Source: Paraburkholderia franconis
Lineage (GTDB): Bacteria > Pseudomonadota > Gammaproteobacteria > Burkholderiales > Burkholderiaceae
Direction of reading: 5' to 3'
Assembly (NCBI RefSeq): GCF_009362735.1
Contig: NZ_WHNP01000032.1
Coordinates: forward strand, 39,094-103,093
DNA: 64,000 nucleotides
The notes beneath the pieces are model-generated. The model made no database searches. It worked only from the letters and a program-made list of their open reading frames with translations, and was not told the DNA's origin. Position numbers and translations under genes: made by a program. Positions 51,171-59,691 of the stretch are shown here, piece by piece. Every line of letters begins with the position of its first letter. The first letter of the stretch is position 1.

Positions 51171-52004
51171 ATGTGCCGCTGGCTGGCTTATAGAGGAAAC
51201 CCGATACAGCTCGAAGCCGTGCTGTTCAGGGCGAAGCATTCGTTGATCGATCAGAGTCTGCATTCGCGCTTCGGGCAGACGACGACCAACGGCGATGGCT
51301 TCGGCGTCGGCTGGTACGGCTCGCCCGCCGAGCTGCCGTTTCGCTACCGCTGCGCGCAGCCCGCATGGAGCGATCGCAATCTGCGCGACGCCGCGCGCGC
51401 CGTGCACGCGCCCATGTTCGTCGCGCATATCCGCGCGGCCACGGATACCCCATCGCAGGAAACCAACTGCCATCCGTTCCGCTACGGGCGATGGCTCTTC
51501 GTGCACAACGGCCTCGTGCGCGACTATCCGAAAGTGCGGCGCGACCTGATGCTCGGCATCGATCCCGAGCTGTTCGCGTCGATTGAAGGCTCGACCGATT
51601 CCGAAGTCATGTTCTTTCTCGCGCTGACCTTCGGCCTCGAAATCGATCCCGTGCGGGCGCTGGAGCGCATGGCGCGTTTCGTCGAAGAGACGGGGCAGCG
51701 GCACGGCGTCGAGGCGCCGCTGAACATGACTGTCTGCGTGACCGACGGCGAGCAGATCGTCGCCGCGCGCTATTCGAGCGAGCGGCAGTCGCGCTCGCTC
51801 TATCACAGCACGTCGATCCGTCATCTGATGGATCTCTATCCTGACGATCCGCGCCTTGCCGCCGTCGGCAGCGACGCGTTCCTCGTTCTGTCGGAACCGC
51901 TCGTGGATCTCGAAGGCTTGTGGGAGGAAGTGCCCGAATCGGTCGCGATCGTCGCGAAGCTCGGCGGGATCGAAGGGCGTATCTTCAATCCGCATCGAGC
52001 GTAA
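51171..52004 (+). CDS. Class II glutamine amidotransferase-like protein
   Basis: A 277-residue Ntn-type amidotransferase domain. After removal of Met, Cys2 (MCRWLAYRG) would be the nucleophile, as in the EgtC/YafJ group. HNGLVRDYPK and FVAHIRAATDTPSQETNCHPF carry other conserved residues. ATG 51171 was chosen because the catalytic cysteine must be residue 2 and CGAGGAG lies upstream; the frame opens 57 bases earlier. No synthase partner is beside it, so the substrate is unknown. Confidence 0.88.
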   Translation: MCRWLAYRGNPIQLEAVLFRAKHSLIDQSLHSRFGQTTTNGDGFGVGWYGSPAELPFRYRCAQPAWSDRNLRDAARAVHAPMFVAHIRAATDTPSQETNCHPFRYGRWLFVHNGLVRDYPKVRRDLMLGIDPELFASIEGSTDSEVMFFLALTFGLEIDPVRALERMARFVEETGQRHGVEAPLNMTVCVTDGEQIVAARYSSERQSRSLYHSTSIRHLMDLYPDDPRLAAVGSDAFLVLSEPLVDLEGLWEEVPESVAIVAKLGGIEGRIFNPHRA

Positions 52005-52093
52005 CGCTCGGGCTGTGATTGAGATGTGATTGGGGGTAAACCCAGATGCGCGGCGGGCATCTGCGTGCCGTTGTCGCGTGAGGGAGTGCAACC

Positions 52094-54589
52094 ATGAGTC
52101 GTCAAGTAACTGCAGACAGAGCGACTGACAAGCCATCCGGATGCACTCGCTACGAGCCGGATCTGGCGGCCGGTGTGCTCGCGTCTGAGCAGACCGTGTT
52201 GCGTCTTCTGACGCGCAGCACGCCGCTGCCCGAACTGCTGGCTGAAGTCTGCCGGCGCGCCGAGACCCTGCTCGGCGAAGGCGCCTCCTGTTCGATTCTC
52301 GTGCTCGACAGCGACGGCGTGACAGTGCGCGTCGGCGCCGCGCCGTCGCTGCCGGCGCAATTCAGCGCGTCCATCGACGGCGCGGTGATCGGCCCGGCCA
52401 TGGGCTCGTGCGGCACGGCGATGTTCGAGCGCCGTCTCGTCGTCGTCGATGACATCGAGCACGATCCGCTTTGGGCCAACTTCCGCCATCTCGCATTGCC
52501 GTTCGGACTGCGCGCGTGCTGGTCGGTCCCGTTCGAAGACGATGCGGGCCATGTGCTCGGCGCATTCGGCGTCTACTACCGCGAAGTGCGGCGTCCCGAC
52601 GAAAGCGAACAGGAACTGCTGCGCGAGATCGGCAACAGCGTCGGTCTCGCCGTGCATCAGGACGCGATACGCAAGCGGCTCGCGCAGAGCGAAGAACATC
52701 ACCGGCTCGTCGTCGATCACCTGAACGAAGGCATCGTCGTGCAGTCTCGTGACGGGATCGTGCTCGCGTGCAACCCGAGCGCGCGGCGCATGCTGCGCGC
52801 GACGGACGACGTGATCGGGCAGGGCATCTATACAGTGATGCGCGCCGCGTACTGGGAGGACGGCTCGCACGTCGAGCCCGGCGACCGTCCGACGGAGCGC
52901 GTGCTGCGCTCCGGCAAGCCGCTTGTCGGCGTCACGCTGCGGCTCGAGCTGACATGCGGCGAATCGATCTGGGTCACGGAGAACCTCGTGCCCATCGTGA
53001 AGCCGGGCGAGACCGAGCCGGGCGCCGTGCTCATCTCGTTCAACGACATCAGCGCCGTGCGGGCCGCGCGCGCGCAATTGCAGCAGCTCGCCACGCGCGA
53101 TTCGCTGACGGGGCTCTATAACCGCGCGTATCTCGCGGACAGGATGAGCGAGCGTCTGACGCCGCGCGAGATTGGCGCAGGTGAGCCGACTGCGTCGGAC
53201 GCTTCCGTGCCCGAAATGGCCGTGCCTAAGCCGCCCGCGCCTGAGCCGGCCGCGCATGGGCCGGCCGCGCCTAAGCCGCCCGCGCCTGAGCCGGCCGCGC
53301 ATGGGCCGGCCGTGCCTAAGCCGCCCGCGCCTGAGCCGGCCGCGCATGGGCCGGCCGTGCCTAAGCCGCCCGCGCCTGGACCGGCCGCATCGAAACTAGC
53401 CGTGCTGTTCGTCGATCTCGACGGCTTCAAGAAGGTCAACGACATCGCCGGCCACGAAGCGGGCGACGCGCTGCTGCGCAGCGTCGCCGAGCGGCTGTCG
53501 GCCTGCGTGCGCAGCGAGGACACGCTCGCGCGCGTCGGCGGCGACGAGTTCGTGATCGTGACGGGCGACTATGCCGACGCGTCGTTCCTGACGGCGCTCG
53601 CGCAGCGCGTGCTCGATACGATCGCGCGGCCGTTCGCGGTCGGCGGCAACGAGTACTACCTGGGCGCGTCGATCGGCATCAGCCTCTTTCCCGACGACGG
53701 ACGCGATGCGCCGACGCTGATGCGCAACGCCGATTCCGCGATGTACGACGCAAAGCAGCGCGGCCGCAACAACTTCCAGTTCTTCACGGCCGAGCTGAGC
53801 CAGCGGCTGCAGCGGCGCTTCGCGATCGAGCAGTCGTTGCGGCGCGCGCTGCTCGCGGACGAGCTGAGCATCGCGTATCAGCCGATCGTCGAAGGGGCGA
53901 CGGGGCGCATCGTCGGCGCCGAGGCGCTGCTGCGCTGGCACAACGGCGAGCTGGGCAACGTGTCGCCCGCCGAGTTCATCCCCGTCGCCGAGGACACGGG
54001 GCTCATCGTCGACATCGGCCGCTGGGTGCTGGAGAACGCGTGCAGGCAGGCTGTCGAGTGGCGCGGGACGCTGATACCGCATCTGATGATCGCGGTGAAC
54101 CTGTCGCCGAGACAGATCAGCGGCGAGCTGATCGACCACGTCGGCTCGAGCCTCGAGCGCGCGGGGCTCGACCCGTCGGCGCTCGAACTGGAGATCACGG
54201 AAGGCGTGCTGATGAGCGACACCGACACCGTCATGCCGCTTCTGTCGGCGCTCGCGCGGATGGGCGTGCGCATCTCCGTCGACGATTTCGGCACCGGCTA
54301 TTCGTCGCTGTCGTATCTGAAGCGGTTTCCGCTGCATTGCCTGAAGGTCGACCGGTCGTTCGTCGCGGGCCTGCCCGCGCATCGCGATGCGGTGGCGATC
54401 ACGCATGCCGTCGTCGCGATGGCGCACTCGCTCGGCATGAACGTGACGGCGGAAGGTGTCGAGACTCACGAGCAGGCGGCGTTCTTGCGCTCGATCGGAT
54501 GCGAGCGGCAGCAGGGGTATCTGTTCGGGCGGCCCGCCGCGGCGGACGAGTTCGCACGCGAGGCGCAGCGTTTGGGAGGGGGGATCTGA
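52094..54589 (+). CDS. GAF-PAS-GGDEF-EAL cyclic-di-GMP protein
   Basis: An 831-residue signalling protein: GAF domain (~35-190; SCGTAMFERRLVVVDDI), PAS domain (~200-325; NEGIVVQSRDGIVLACNPSARRM), diguanylate cyclase (~335-590) with GGDEF at residues ~482-486, and phosphodiesterase domain with EAL at ~610-612 (AEALLRW). Both active sites look complete, so it could make and break c-di-GMP. The cyclase domain is split after LTGLYNRAYLADRM by about 75 residues of Pro/Ala-rich tandem repeats before FVDLDGFKKVND. Likely cytoplasmic: no membrane segments seen. Confidence 0.92.
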   Translation: MSRQVTADRATDKPSGCTRYEPDLAAGVLASEQTVLRLLTRSTPLPELLAEVCRRAETLLGEGASCSILVLDSDGVTVRVGAAPSLPAQFSASIDGAVIGPAMGSCGTAMFERRLVVVDDIEHDPLWANFRHLALPFGLRACWSVPFEDDAGHVLGAFGVYYREVRRPDESEQELLREIGNSVGLAVHQDAIRKRLAQSEEHHRLVVDHLNEGIVVQSRDGIVLACNPSARRMLRATDDVIGQGIYTVMRAAYWEDGSHVEPGDRPTERVLRSGKPLVGVTLRLELTCGESIWVTENLVPIVKPGETEPGAVLISFNDISAVRAARAQLQQLATRDSLTGLYNRAYLADRMSERLTPREIGAGEPTASDASVPEMAVPKPPAPEPAAHGPAAPKPPAPEPAAHGPAVPKPPAPEPAAHGPAVPKPPAPGPAASKLAVLFVDLDGFKKVNDIAGHEAGDALLRSVAERLSACVRSEDTLARVGGDEFVIVTGDYADASFLTALAQRVLDTIARPFAVGGNEYYLGASIGISLFPDDGRDAPTLMRNADSAMYDAKQRGRNNFQFFTAELSQRLQRRFAIEQSLRRALLADELSIAYQPIVEGATGRIVGAEALLRWHNGELGNVSPAEFIPVAEDTGLIVDIGRWVLENACRQAVEWRGTLIPHLMIAVNLSPRQISGELIDHVGSSLERAGLDPSALELEITEGVLMSDTDTVMPLLSALARMGVRISVDDFGTGYSSLSYLKRFPLHCLKVDRSFVAGLPAHRDAVAITHAVVAMAHSLGMNVTAEGVETHEQAAFLRSIGCERQQGYLFGRPAAADEFAREAQRLGGGI
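53225..53391 (+). repeat. 45-bp minisatellite inside the GGDEF domain
   Basis: CCTAAGCCGCCCGCGCCTGA recurs at 53225, 53270, 53315 and 53360, each 45 bases apart; the fourth copy is partial. Each unit encodes the 15-residue PKPPAPEPAAHGPAV (or A). The copies are almost identical. As 45 is a multiple of 3, copy-number change keeps the frame. Confidence 0.92.
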
Positions 54590-54654
54590 CGGTCGCGGCT
54601 TTTGTGCCGCTGATGGAGCAGCCGGCGCGGGCGTCCTGTCGCGCGGCATCGCGC

Positions 54655-54686
54655 GCTCAGGTGCTCAGGTGCTCAGGTGCTCAGGT
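54655..54686. repeat. 8-bp microsatellite GCTCAGGT x4
   Basis: GCTCAGGT is repeated four times without error. The minus-strand LysE stop (54681-54683) lies within the last unit, so slippage would change only the 3' end of that mRNA. It sits between the convergent GGDEF-EAL and LysE genes. Confidence 0.85.
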
Positions 54687-55331
54687 ACGCGACGTCAACA
54701 GCTTGAGGCCGGCGAGCCCGAACACGACGGCGAGTCCCCCGTCGAGCCAGCGGCGGATCGACAGATAGATGCGCCGCGCCGGCGGCGTCGAGAACAGCGC
54801 CGCGTAGCTGCCGAACACGAGCATGCCGATCGCGAGGCATCCGGCGACCGTCGTCAGCATGTGCGGCGCGCCGCCGTGCGTGGGCGATGCGAGCGCGACG
54901 ACGGAGATCCACACGAGGATTGCCTTCGGGTTCGTCAGGTGCAGCAGCACGCCGCGCGTATAGAGCCGGCGCAGCGACAGTTGCGCGTTCGACGTCTGTG
55001 TTCTGGCCGGTGTCGATTGCAGCGCCGAGCGTCCCGACTTGAACGCGAGCCACAGCAGATAGCATCCGCCGAAAATTTTCAGTCCGACCATCAGCCCCGA
55101 AAACGCGAGCAGCGCCGCCGACAGGCCGAGCGCCGCCAGCATCGCCCAGAAGCACGACCCGCAAACGACGCCCGCCGCGAAGGCAAACGCCGCCTTGCGT
55201 CCGTCCGTCGTCGCGATCGACATGATGGCCAGATTGCTCGGCCCGGGGCTCGCCGTGCCGACGAAGTACGCGGAATACGCAAGCAGCAGGTTCGCGGAGA
55301 CGTTCACGGAAAGAAGCGGAATGCTGGTCAT
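54681..55331 (-). CDS. LysE/RhtB-family amino-acid exporter
   Basis: A 216-residue inner-membrane protein with about six membrane segments. LysE signature residues are in YFVGTASPGPSNLAIMSIATTDGRKAAFAFAAGVVCGS and the HLTNPKAILVWISVVAL segment. It probably exports an amino acid or a related metabolite with proton exchange. ATG 55331 is the family start; the longer open frame upstream is not hydrophobic. Substrate unknown. Confidence 0.88.
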   Translation of the reverse strand: MTSIPLLSVNVSANLLLAYSAYFVGTASPGPSNLAIMSIATTDGRKAAFAFAAGVVCGSCFWAMLAALGLSAALLAFSGLMVGLKIFGGCYLLWLAFKSGRSALQSTPARTQTSNAQLSLRRLYTRGVLLHLTNPKAILVWISVVALASPTHGGAPHMLTTVAGCLAIGMLVFGSYAALFSTPPARRIYLSIRRWLDGGLAVVFGLAGLKLLTSRT

Positions 55332-55463
55332 GGTCGCGCCCTGGGTGAAGGATCGGGTGATTGTCCGGGGTCCACATCGCGTGAGGAATAGACAGTTCGA
55401 CGGACGCAAGGCAGGCCAGCAGAACGGTTGCGCCGGACGGTTCTGCACACTCGGCGCGCCTTT

Positions 55464-56243
55464 TCACGCACTCGATCCGCCTGGGCCGCTGCATGACGGC
55501 TTCACAAGCTCCGGCCAGCAGCGCTGCGCTATCCGTTCGTGATATGCCATCAGCGCCGGATGCTTCGCGACGAAATCGCGTACCGGGCTTTCGAACGCAT
55601 GCATGACCGTCGTGTGAATCCACGCGAAGCACGTCGCGTCGATTGTCGTGGGTTCGTCGCCGAGCAGATACGGCTGATCGCCGAGCAGGTCCGCGATGGC
55701 CTGCCATGCGTCGATGCCCATTCGCACGATTTCGGCATAGCTATGCCGTGCTATGCCCTGTTCCCACACCTGGCGCAGCACCTTGCGGCGAATGACGGGT
55801 ATCACCGCGGGCGCCACCGTGCCGATCAGCGCACGCGCGGGGGGCGGCGCAGTCAGCCGTGCGTATTCGATCAGGTGCGGCCGGTAGATGGCCATGTTGC
55901 TGTCGACGGCCCAGCGCAGATACACGATCACGAAGTACAGATGCGTCTCCAGCAGCGCCTTGAGCGCCGCCGATTGCGCGCGCTGCACGCGATCGAGCCG
56001 AGCGTCGCTCAGCGCCTTCGGATGACGTCGTTGCAGATAGTCGATGATCGCCGACGAGTCGCTGACCGTCACACCGTCGATCACCGCGACGGGCAGCTTT
56101 TTCTTCGGCATCGCGTTGAGATTGCCGATCCGTCCTTCGTACGCAATGCCTGAGAATCTCAGCCACGTTTCGAGCTTCACGACGAACGGGCTGAGATCGG
56201 GTGGCATCGCGCCTGAACCGTCTCCGAATTTGTACACGATCAT
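55464..56243 (-). CDS. Glutathione S-transferase family protein
   Basis: A 259-residue GST-like protein, N-terminal thioredoxin fold (LETWLRFSGIAYEGRIGNLNAMPKKKLPVAVIDGVTVSDSSAIIDYLQRR) and all-helical C-terminal domain with LLGDEPTTIDATCFAWIHTTV. The form resembles metaxin/failed-axon-connections-type GSTs. ATG 56243 follows GAGGGGAAACTG. Catalytic thiol substrate is unknown, and no Ser/Tyr/Cys active residue can be named with confidence. Confidence 0.85.
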   Translation of the reverse strand: MIVYKFGDGSGAMPPDLSPFVVKLETWLRFSGIAYEGRIGNLNAMPKKKLPVAVIDGVTVSDSSAIIDYLQRRHPKALSDARLDRVQRAQSAALKALLETHLYFVIVYLRWAVDSNMAIYRPHLIEYARLTAPPPARALIGTVAPAVIPVIRRKVLRQVWEQGIARHSYAEIVRMGIDAWQAIADLLGDQPYLLGDEPTTIDATCFAWIHTTVMHAFESPVRDFVAKHPALMAYHERIAQRCWPELVKPSCSGPGGSSA

Positions 56244-56471
56244 CAGTTTCCCCTCGTGCCTTCGTGGTTGCGAATGACGATGCTTCGCCGTTGCGGCTTC
56301 AGTGCCGCGCGTCGCGGCAACGGCAATCGTACAGGGCCGCGGACACGCGGTGGGACGCTCGAAGCCGGGCATGGGGCATGTGGCGCATGCACGCGGCTTG
56401 CGCGCCGACGCGTGCCAACGGGCGCCGCGCATTGTTGCCTTCAGCCGAACAGAGATTCCCTGTGCATGCGA

Positions 56472-56499
56472 TTGATGTCTTGCACCCGCTTCATAAAAT
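56472..56499 (+). promoter_or_regulatory. Candidate sigma70 promoter for small gene
   Basis: TTGATG (56472-56477), 16-base spacer and TAAAAT (56494-56499) lie about 68 bases ahead of the 55-residue gene. The rest of 56244-56566 shows no gene. Confidence 0.4.
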
Positions 56500-56566
56500 C
56501 GATATCAAGGACGCCGGTTTCGACGGCGCCAGGCGATTGAGGATGCACGCGAATACGGAGGCTCAC

Positions 56567-56734
56567 ATGGACATCATCGATGTAGCGCGACAAGCGGGAA
56601 TGACGGTCGTGCTCGAAGCGCGGATCGGGCGGCAGGAATACCACAGCGTGCATGGATCGCTCGCTGCGCTGCTGGATTTCGCCGAGCGGGTGAGGGCGAT
56701 GAAGGAAGAAGGCGTGGCGGTCGAGCAGCGCTGA
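56567..56734 (+). CDS. Small conserved-looking hypothetical protein
   Basis: A 55-residue protein starting at ATG 56567 with ACGGAGG upstream, so translation is likely. It reads MDIIDVARQAGMTVVLEARI then QEYHSVHGSLAALLDFAERVRAMKEEG, a mixed strand and amphipathic helix without signal or membrane segment. It has its own candidate promoter and is followed by a good terminator, so it forms a single-gene unit. No function can be given. Confidence 0.6.
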   Translation: MDIIDVARQAGMTVVLEARIGRQEYHSVHGSLAALLDFAERVRAMKEEGVAVEQR

Positions 56735-56741
56735 AAATGGA

Positions 56742-56770
56742 AGAGCCGTCGGCGCGCGACGGCTCTCTTT
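56742..56770 (+). terminator. Rho-independent terminator
   Basis: AGAGCCGTCG (56742-56751) pairs with CGACGGCTCT (56757-56766), 5-base loop, then CTTTGC. It ends the small gene directly upstream. Confidence 0.75.
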
Positions 56771-56804
56771 GCTTATTGCGTGGTCTCCAGCGCCGATCGG
56801 ACGA

Positions 56805-56906
56805 TCAGCCGTTGAACAGCTCGACGACGCAGACGATCATCGTGTACAGCCCGATGCAGCCGCCCAACGCGACCGCACCTTGCATGAAACCGCCCAGATT
56901 CCGCAT
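56805..56906 (-). CDS. 33-residue candidate membrane peptide
   Basis: A 33-codon frame with a strong AAGGAG ribosome site 6 bases before ATG 56906. It encodes MRNLGGFMQGAVALGGCIGL followed by YTMIVCVVELFNG, a single hydrophobic helix with a cysteine on each half. Too short for normal gene calling. The ribosome site and hydrophobic pattern support it; no family known. Confidence 0.45.
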   Translation of the reverse strand: MRNLGGFMQGAVALGGCIGLYTMIVCVVELFNG

Positions 56907-57045
56907 GTAGCGCTCCTTGGTTCTGACAGGTGGCGCTAGTCTAAATCGAAAGAAACAAGAAAGGTGAAAGAAAGTTTTGTTTGGGACGGACGCTCACATG
57001 TGCCCTTACTTGTACGATGACGTATCTCGAAAGGGCGCGTGCGTG

Positions 57046-57951
57046 TCATCCTTTCGCTTTCTGGCCGATCTCATGGTTCGCCATGATTTCGAGCGCGCGC
57101 ACCATGCCCGAGTGATCCCACGCCTTGCCGCCATGCGCGGTGCAAGCATTGAACAGCATCTGACACGTCGACGTAGCCGGTAGGGGCACGCCGAGCGCCT
57201 GGCCCGTCGACAGCGCGAGATTGAGATCCTTCTGATGCAACTCGATCCGGAACCCCGGGTTGAACGTGCGTTTCGTCATCCTCTCGCCGTGTACTTCGAG
57301 AATGCGTGACGATGCGAAGCCGCCCATCAGCGCCGTCCGAACCTTTTCCGCATCGACGCCCGCCTTCGACGCGAGCAGCAGCGCTTCGCCGACCGCTTCG
57401 ATCGTCGCCGCGACGATGACCTGGTTCGCGACCTTGCACACCTGGCCTGCCCCCACTTCGCCGATCAGCGAGACATTCTTGCCCATCATGTCGAGCAGCG
57501 GCTTGACCTTGTCGAAGGTGGCTTTCGAGCCGCCCACCATGATCGTCAGCGACGCGGCCTTCGCGCCGACTTCGCCGCCCGACACGGGGGCGTCGAGATA
57601 ATCCGCGCCTTTGTCGCGCACGCGGGCCGCGAAACCGCGCGTGGCCATCGGCGAAATCGAGCTCATGTCGACGACGATCTGCCCCGCGCGCAGGCTCTGC
57701 GCGACGCCGTTCTCGCCGAACAGCGCGCGTTCGACGTCGGGCGTGTCGGGCACCATGATGAAGATCACGTCGGCTTGCGCGGCGACGCCGGCGGCGCTGT
57801 CGCAAGCGACGACGCCCGCCCGCTTCAGTTCGTCGGGCACGCCGCTGCGCGTGTAGGCGGCTAGTGTGACGTTGTGCTTGCGCAGGTTTTCCGCCATCGG
57901 GCGGCCCATGATGCCGAGTCCGATAAAGCCGGCCTTGAGTGTCTGAGACAT
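57046..57951 (-). CDS. 2-hydroxy-3-oxopropionate (tartronate semialdehyde) reductase-like
   Basis: A 301-residue beta-hydroxyacid dehydrogenase: the NAD(P) motif GFIGLGIMGRPMAENL at the N-terminus, DAPVSGGEVGAKAASLTIMVGG substrate loop and the catalytic lysine in GAGQVCKVANQVIVA. This matches GarR/GlxR, which reduces tartronate semialdehyde to glycerate in glucarate/glyoxylate breakdown. A hydroxyisobutyrate-type substrate is the alternative. It is divergent from the MFS transporter, with a 420-base intergenic region holding two inverted repeats. Confidence 0.85.
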   Translation of the reverse strand: MSQTLKAGFIGLGIMGRPMAENLRKHNVTLAAYTRSGVPDELKRAGVVACDSAAGVAAQADVIFIMVPDTPDVERALFGENGVAQSLRAGQIVVDMSSISPMATRGFAARVRDKGADYLDAPVSGGEVGAKAASLTIMVGGSKATFDKVKPLLDMMGKNVSLIGEVGAGQVCKVANQVIVAATIEAVGEALLLASKAGVDAEKVRTALMGGFASSRILEVHGERMTKRTFNPGFRIELHQKDLNLALSTGQALGVPLPATSTCQMLFNACTAHGGKAWDHSGMVRALEIMANHEIGQKAKG

Positions 57952-58372
57952 GACGTCCTCCGGATTCGTTGTTCGGGCAATGTGCGCATTCAGCTTAGCG
58001 AGCGCGGCGCGAAATGCCTACGGAACCGCGTCGCCGCCACGTCTTGCCGACGACTTTCCTGAGCGCAGTCTCGCGCCTTCGATGTTCGCGTGAAAGGGTA
58101 AAAGAACAATCTGATGTTCGAATGAACATCGCGAGGCAGCTTGGGTGCGCTTGTCCTTTCGCAACAAAGTCGCACATGAAATGTGCGAAACGGCCATCTG
58201 ACGGGGATTTTCCTGCGATCTATTCAGCGTACTACATCGTTTTCCCTGGTATCCTGCGGCCTGTCGACTGATACGATGACCGACGATAAATGCAGATCCA
58301 ATGTTCGAATTCGCGCATCGGGTCGGCGACCAAGCCGGGCGGCCCAGATCCCGGTTCGACCAGGAGACAGAC
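57952..58372. promoter_or_regulatory. Divergent intergenic region with two perfect inverted repeats
   Basis: GATGTTC-GAAT-GAACATC (58113-58130) and TCGCACAT-GAA-ATGTGCGA (58170-58188) are perfect inverted repeats of 7 and 8 bases per arm. Half-sites GATGTTCG recur at 58081 and, as AATGTTCG, near 58300. This is the expected place for regulators of the GarR-like gene and the MFS-GH31-porin set. No gene in this stretch. Confidence 0.55.
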
Positions 58373-59668
58373 TTGAAAACAATCATTGGCCTGCGCTGGT
58401 GGATCATCGCGCTCGTGTGCGCGGGGACCATCGTGAACTACCTGTCGCGCAACGCGCTCGGCGTCATGGCGCCCGAGCTGAAGACGTTGCTGCACATGAA
58501 TACCCAGCAGTACTCGTATGTCGTCGGCGCGTTTCAGATCGGCTACACGATCATGCAGCCCGTCTGCGGGCTCGTGATCGATCTGATCGGGCTTCGTCTG
58601 GGCTTCGCGCTGTTCGCGTGCCTGTGGTCGGCGACGGGCATGCTGCATGGCCTCGCGAGCGGCTGGCTGTCGCTTGCCGCGCTGCGCGGGCTGATGGGCT
58701 TGTCGGAAGCAGTCGCGATTCCGGCTGGCATGAAAGTGGTTGCGGAATGGTTTCCGAACCGCGAGAAGTCGGTGGCCGTCGGCTACTTCAACGCGGGCAC
58801 GTCGCTCGGTTCACTGCTCGCGCCGCCGCTCGTGGTGTTCCTGTCGCTGCGCTACGGCTGGCAGAGCGCGTTCGCGGTGACGGGCGCCCTCGGTTTCGTG
58901 TGGGCGGCCGTCTGGTATCTGTTCTATCGCGCGCCCTCCGACCACGCGCGGATCGGCGACAACGAGCGCGCGGCGATCATCGAAGGGCAGACGCCCGTTG
59001 CCGCCCATGCGCAAGACAGGCGACGCATCCGCGAAGTGCTCGGCACGCGCCGTTTCTGGGCGATCGCGCAGGCGCGCTTCTTCGCCGAGCCCGCATGGCA
59101 AACCTTCAGCTTCTGGATTCCGCTGTATCTCGCCACCGAGCGTCACATGGACCTCAAGCAGATCGCGCTGTTCGCGTGGCTGCCGTTTCTCGCCGCGGAC
59201 GTGGGCGGGCTGTTCGGCGGCTACCTGTCGCCGTTTCTGATGAAGCGCCTGCGCGTGCCGCTGATCTGGTCGCGTGTCGCGGGTGTCGTGCTCGGCGCGT
59301 TCATGATGATCGGCCCGGCATGCATCGGGCTCGTCGCGTCGCCGTACCAGGCCATCGCGCTCTTCTGCGTGGGCGGCTTCGCGCACCAGATGATTTCGGC
59401 GCTCGTCAACACGCTGGCCGCCGACGTGTTCGAGCCCGGCGAAGTCGGCACGGCTGCAGGTTTTGCGGGCATGGCTGCATGGATCGGCGGGCTCGGCTTC
59501 TCGCTGATGGTGGGCGCGCTCGCCGACAAGATCGGCTACACGCCGCTCTTCGGCGCGCTCGGCGCCTTCGACCTGATCGGCGCGACGCTGCTCGTCATCC
59601 TGATGCGCGGCGTGTCGCGCGACGCTCGCCTGCATCGCGTCGAGAACGGCGCGAGTAGCGCGGCGTGA
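58373..59668 (+). CDS. MFS transporter, hexuronate/anion:cation symporter type
   Basis: A 431-residue, 12-helix major facilitator of the anion:cation symporter group (ExuT/GudP-like): LRWWIIALVCAGTIVNYLSRNALGVMAPEL at the N-terminus, then WFPNREKSVAVGYFNAGTSLGS. I chose TTG 58373, with AGGAGAC 6 bases upstream, because the MKTIIGLRWW start is normal for the family. An ATG 72 bases earlier would add residues that are not family-like. Probable substrate is a sugar acid or a glycoside-derived anion, given GarR-like and GH31 neighbours. Confidence 0.85.
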   Translation: MKTIIGLRWWIIALVCAGTIVNYLSRNALGVMAPELKTLLHMNTQQYSYVVGAFQIGYTIMQPVCGLVIDLIGLRLGFALFACLWSATGMLHGLASGWLSLAALRGLMGLSEAVAIPAGMKVVAEWFPNREKSVAVGYFNAGTSLGSLLAPPLVVFLSLRYGWQSAFAVTGALGFVWAAVWYLFYRAPSDHARIGDNERAAIIEGQTPVAAHAQDRRRIREVLGTRRFWAIAQARFFAEPAWQTFSFWIPLYLATERHMDLKQIALFAWLPFLAADVGGLFGGYLSPFLMKRLRVPLIWSRVAGVVLGAFMMIGPACIGLVASPYQAIALFCVGGFAHQMISALVNTLAADVFEPGEVGTAAGFAGMAAWIGGLGFSLMVGALADKIGYTPLFGALGAFDLIGATLLVILMRGVSRDARLHRVENGASSAA

Positions 59669-59691
59669 ACTGACTGACCTGGGAACACATC

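Noticed and set aside
58183..59658. 491-codon plus frame overlapping the MFS gene
   Set aside because: Out-of-frame shadow; the 58373 frame shows 12 membrane helices and family motifs.
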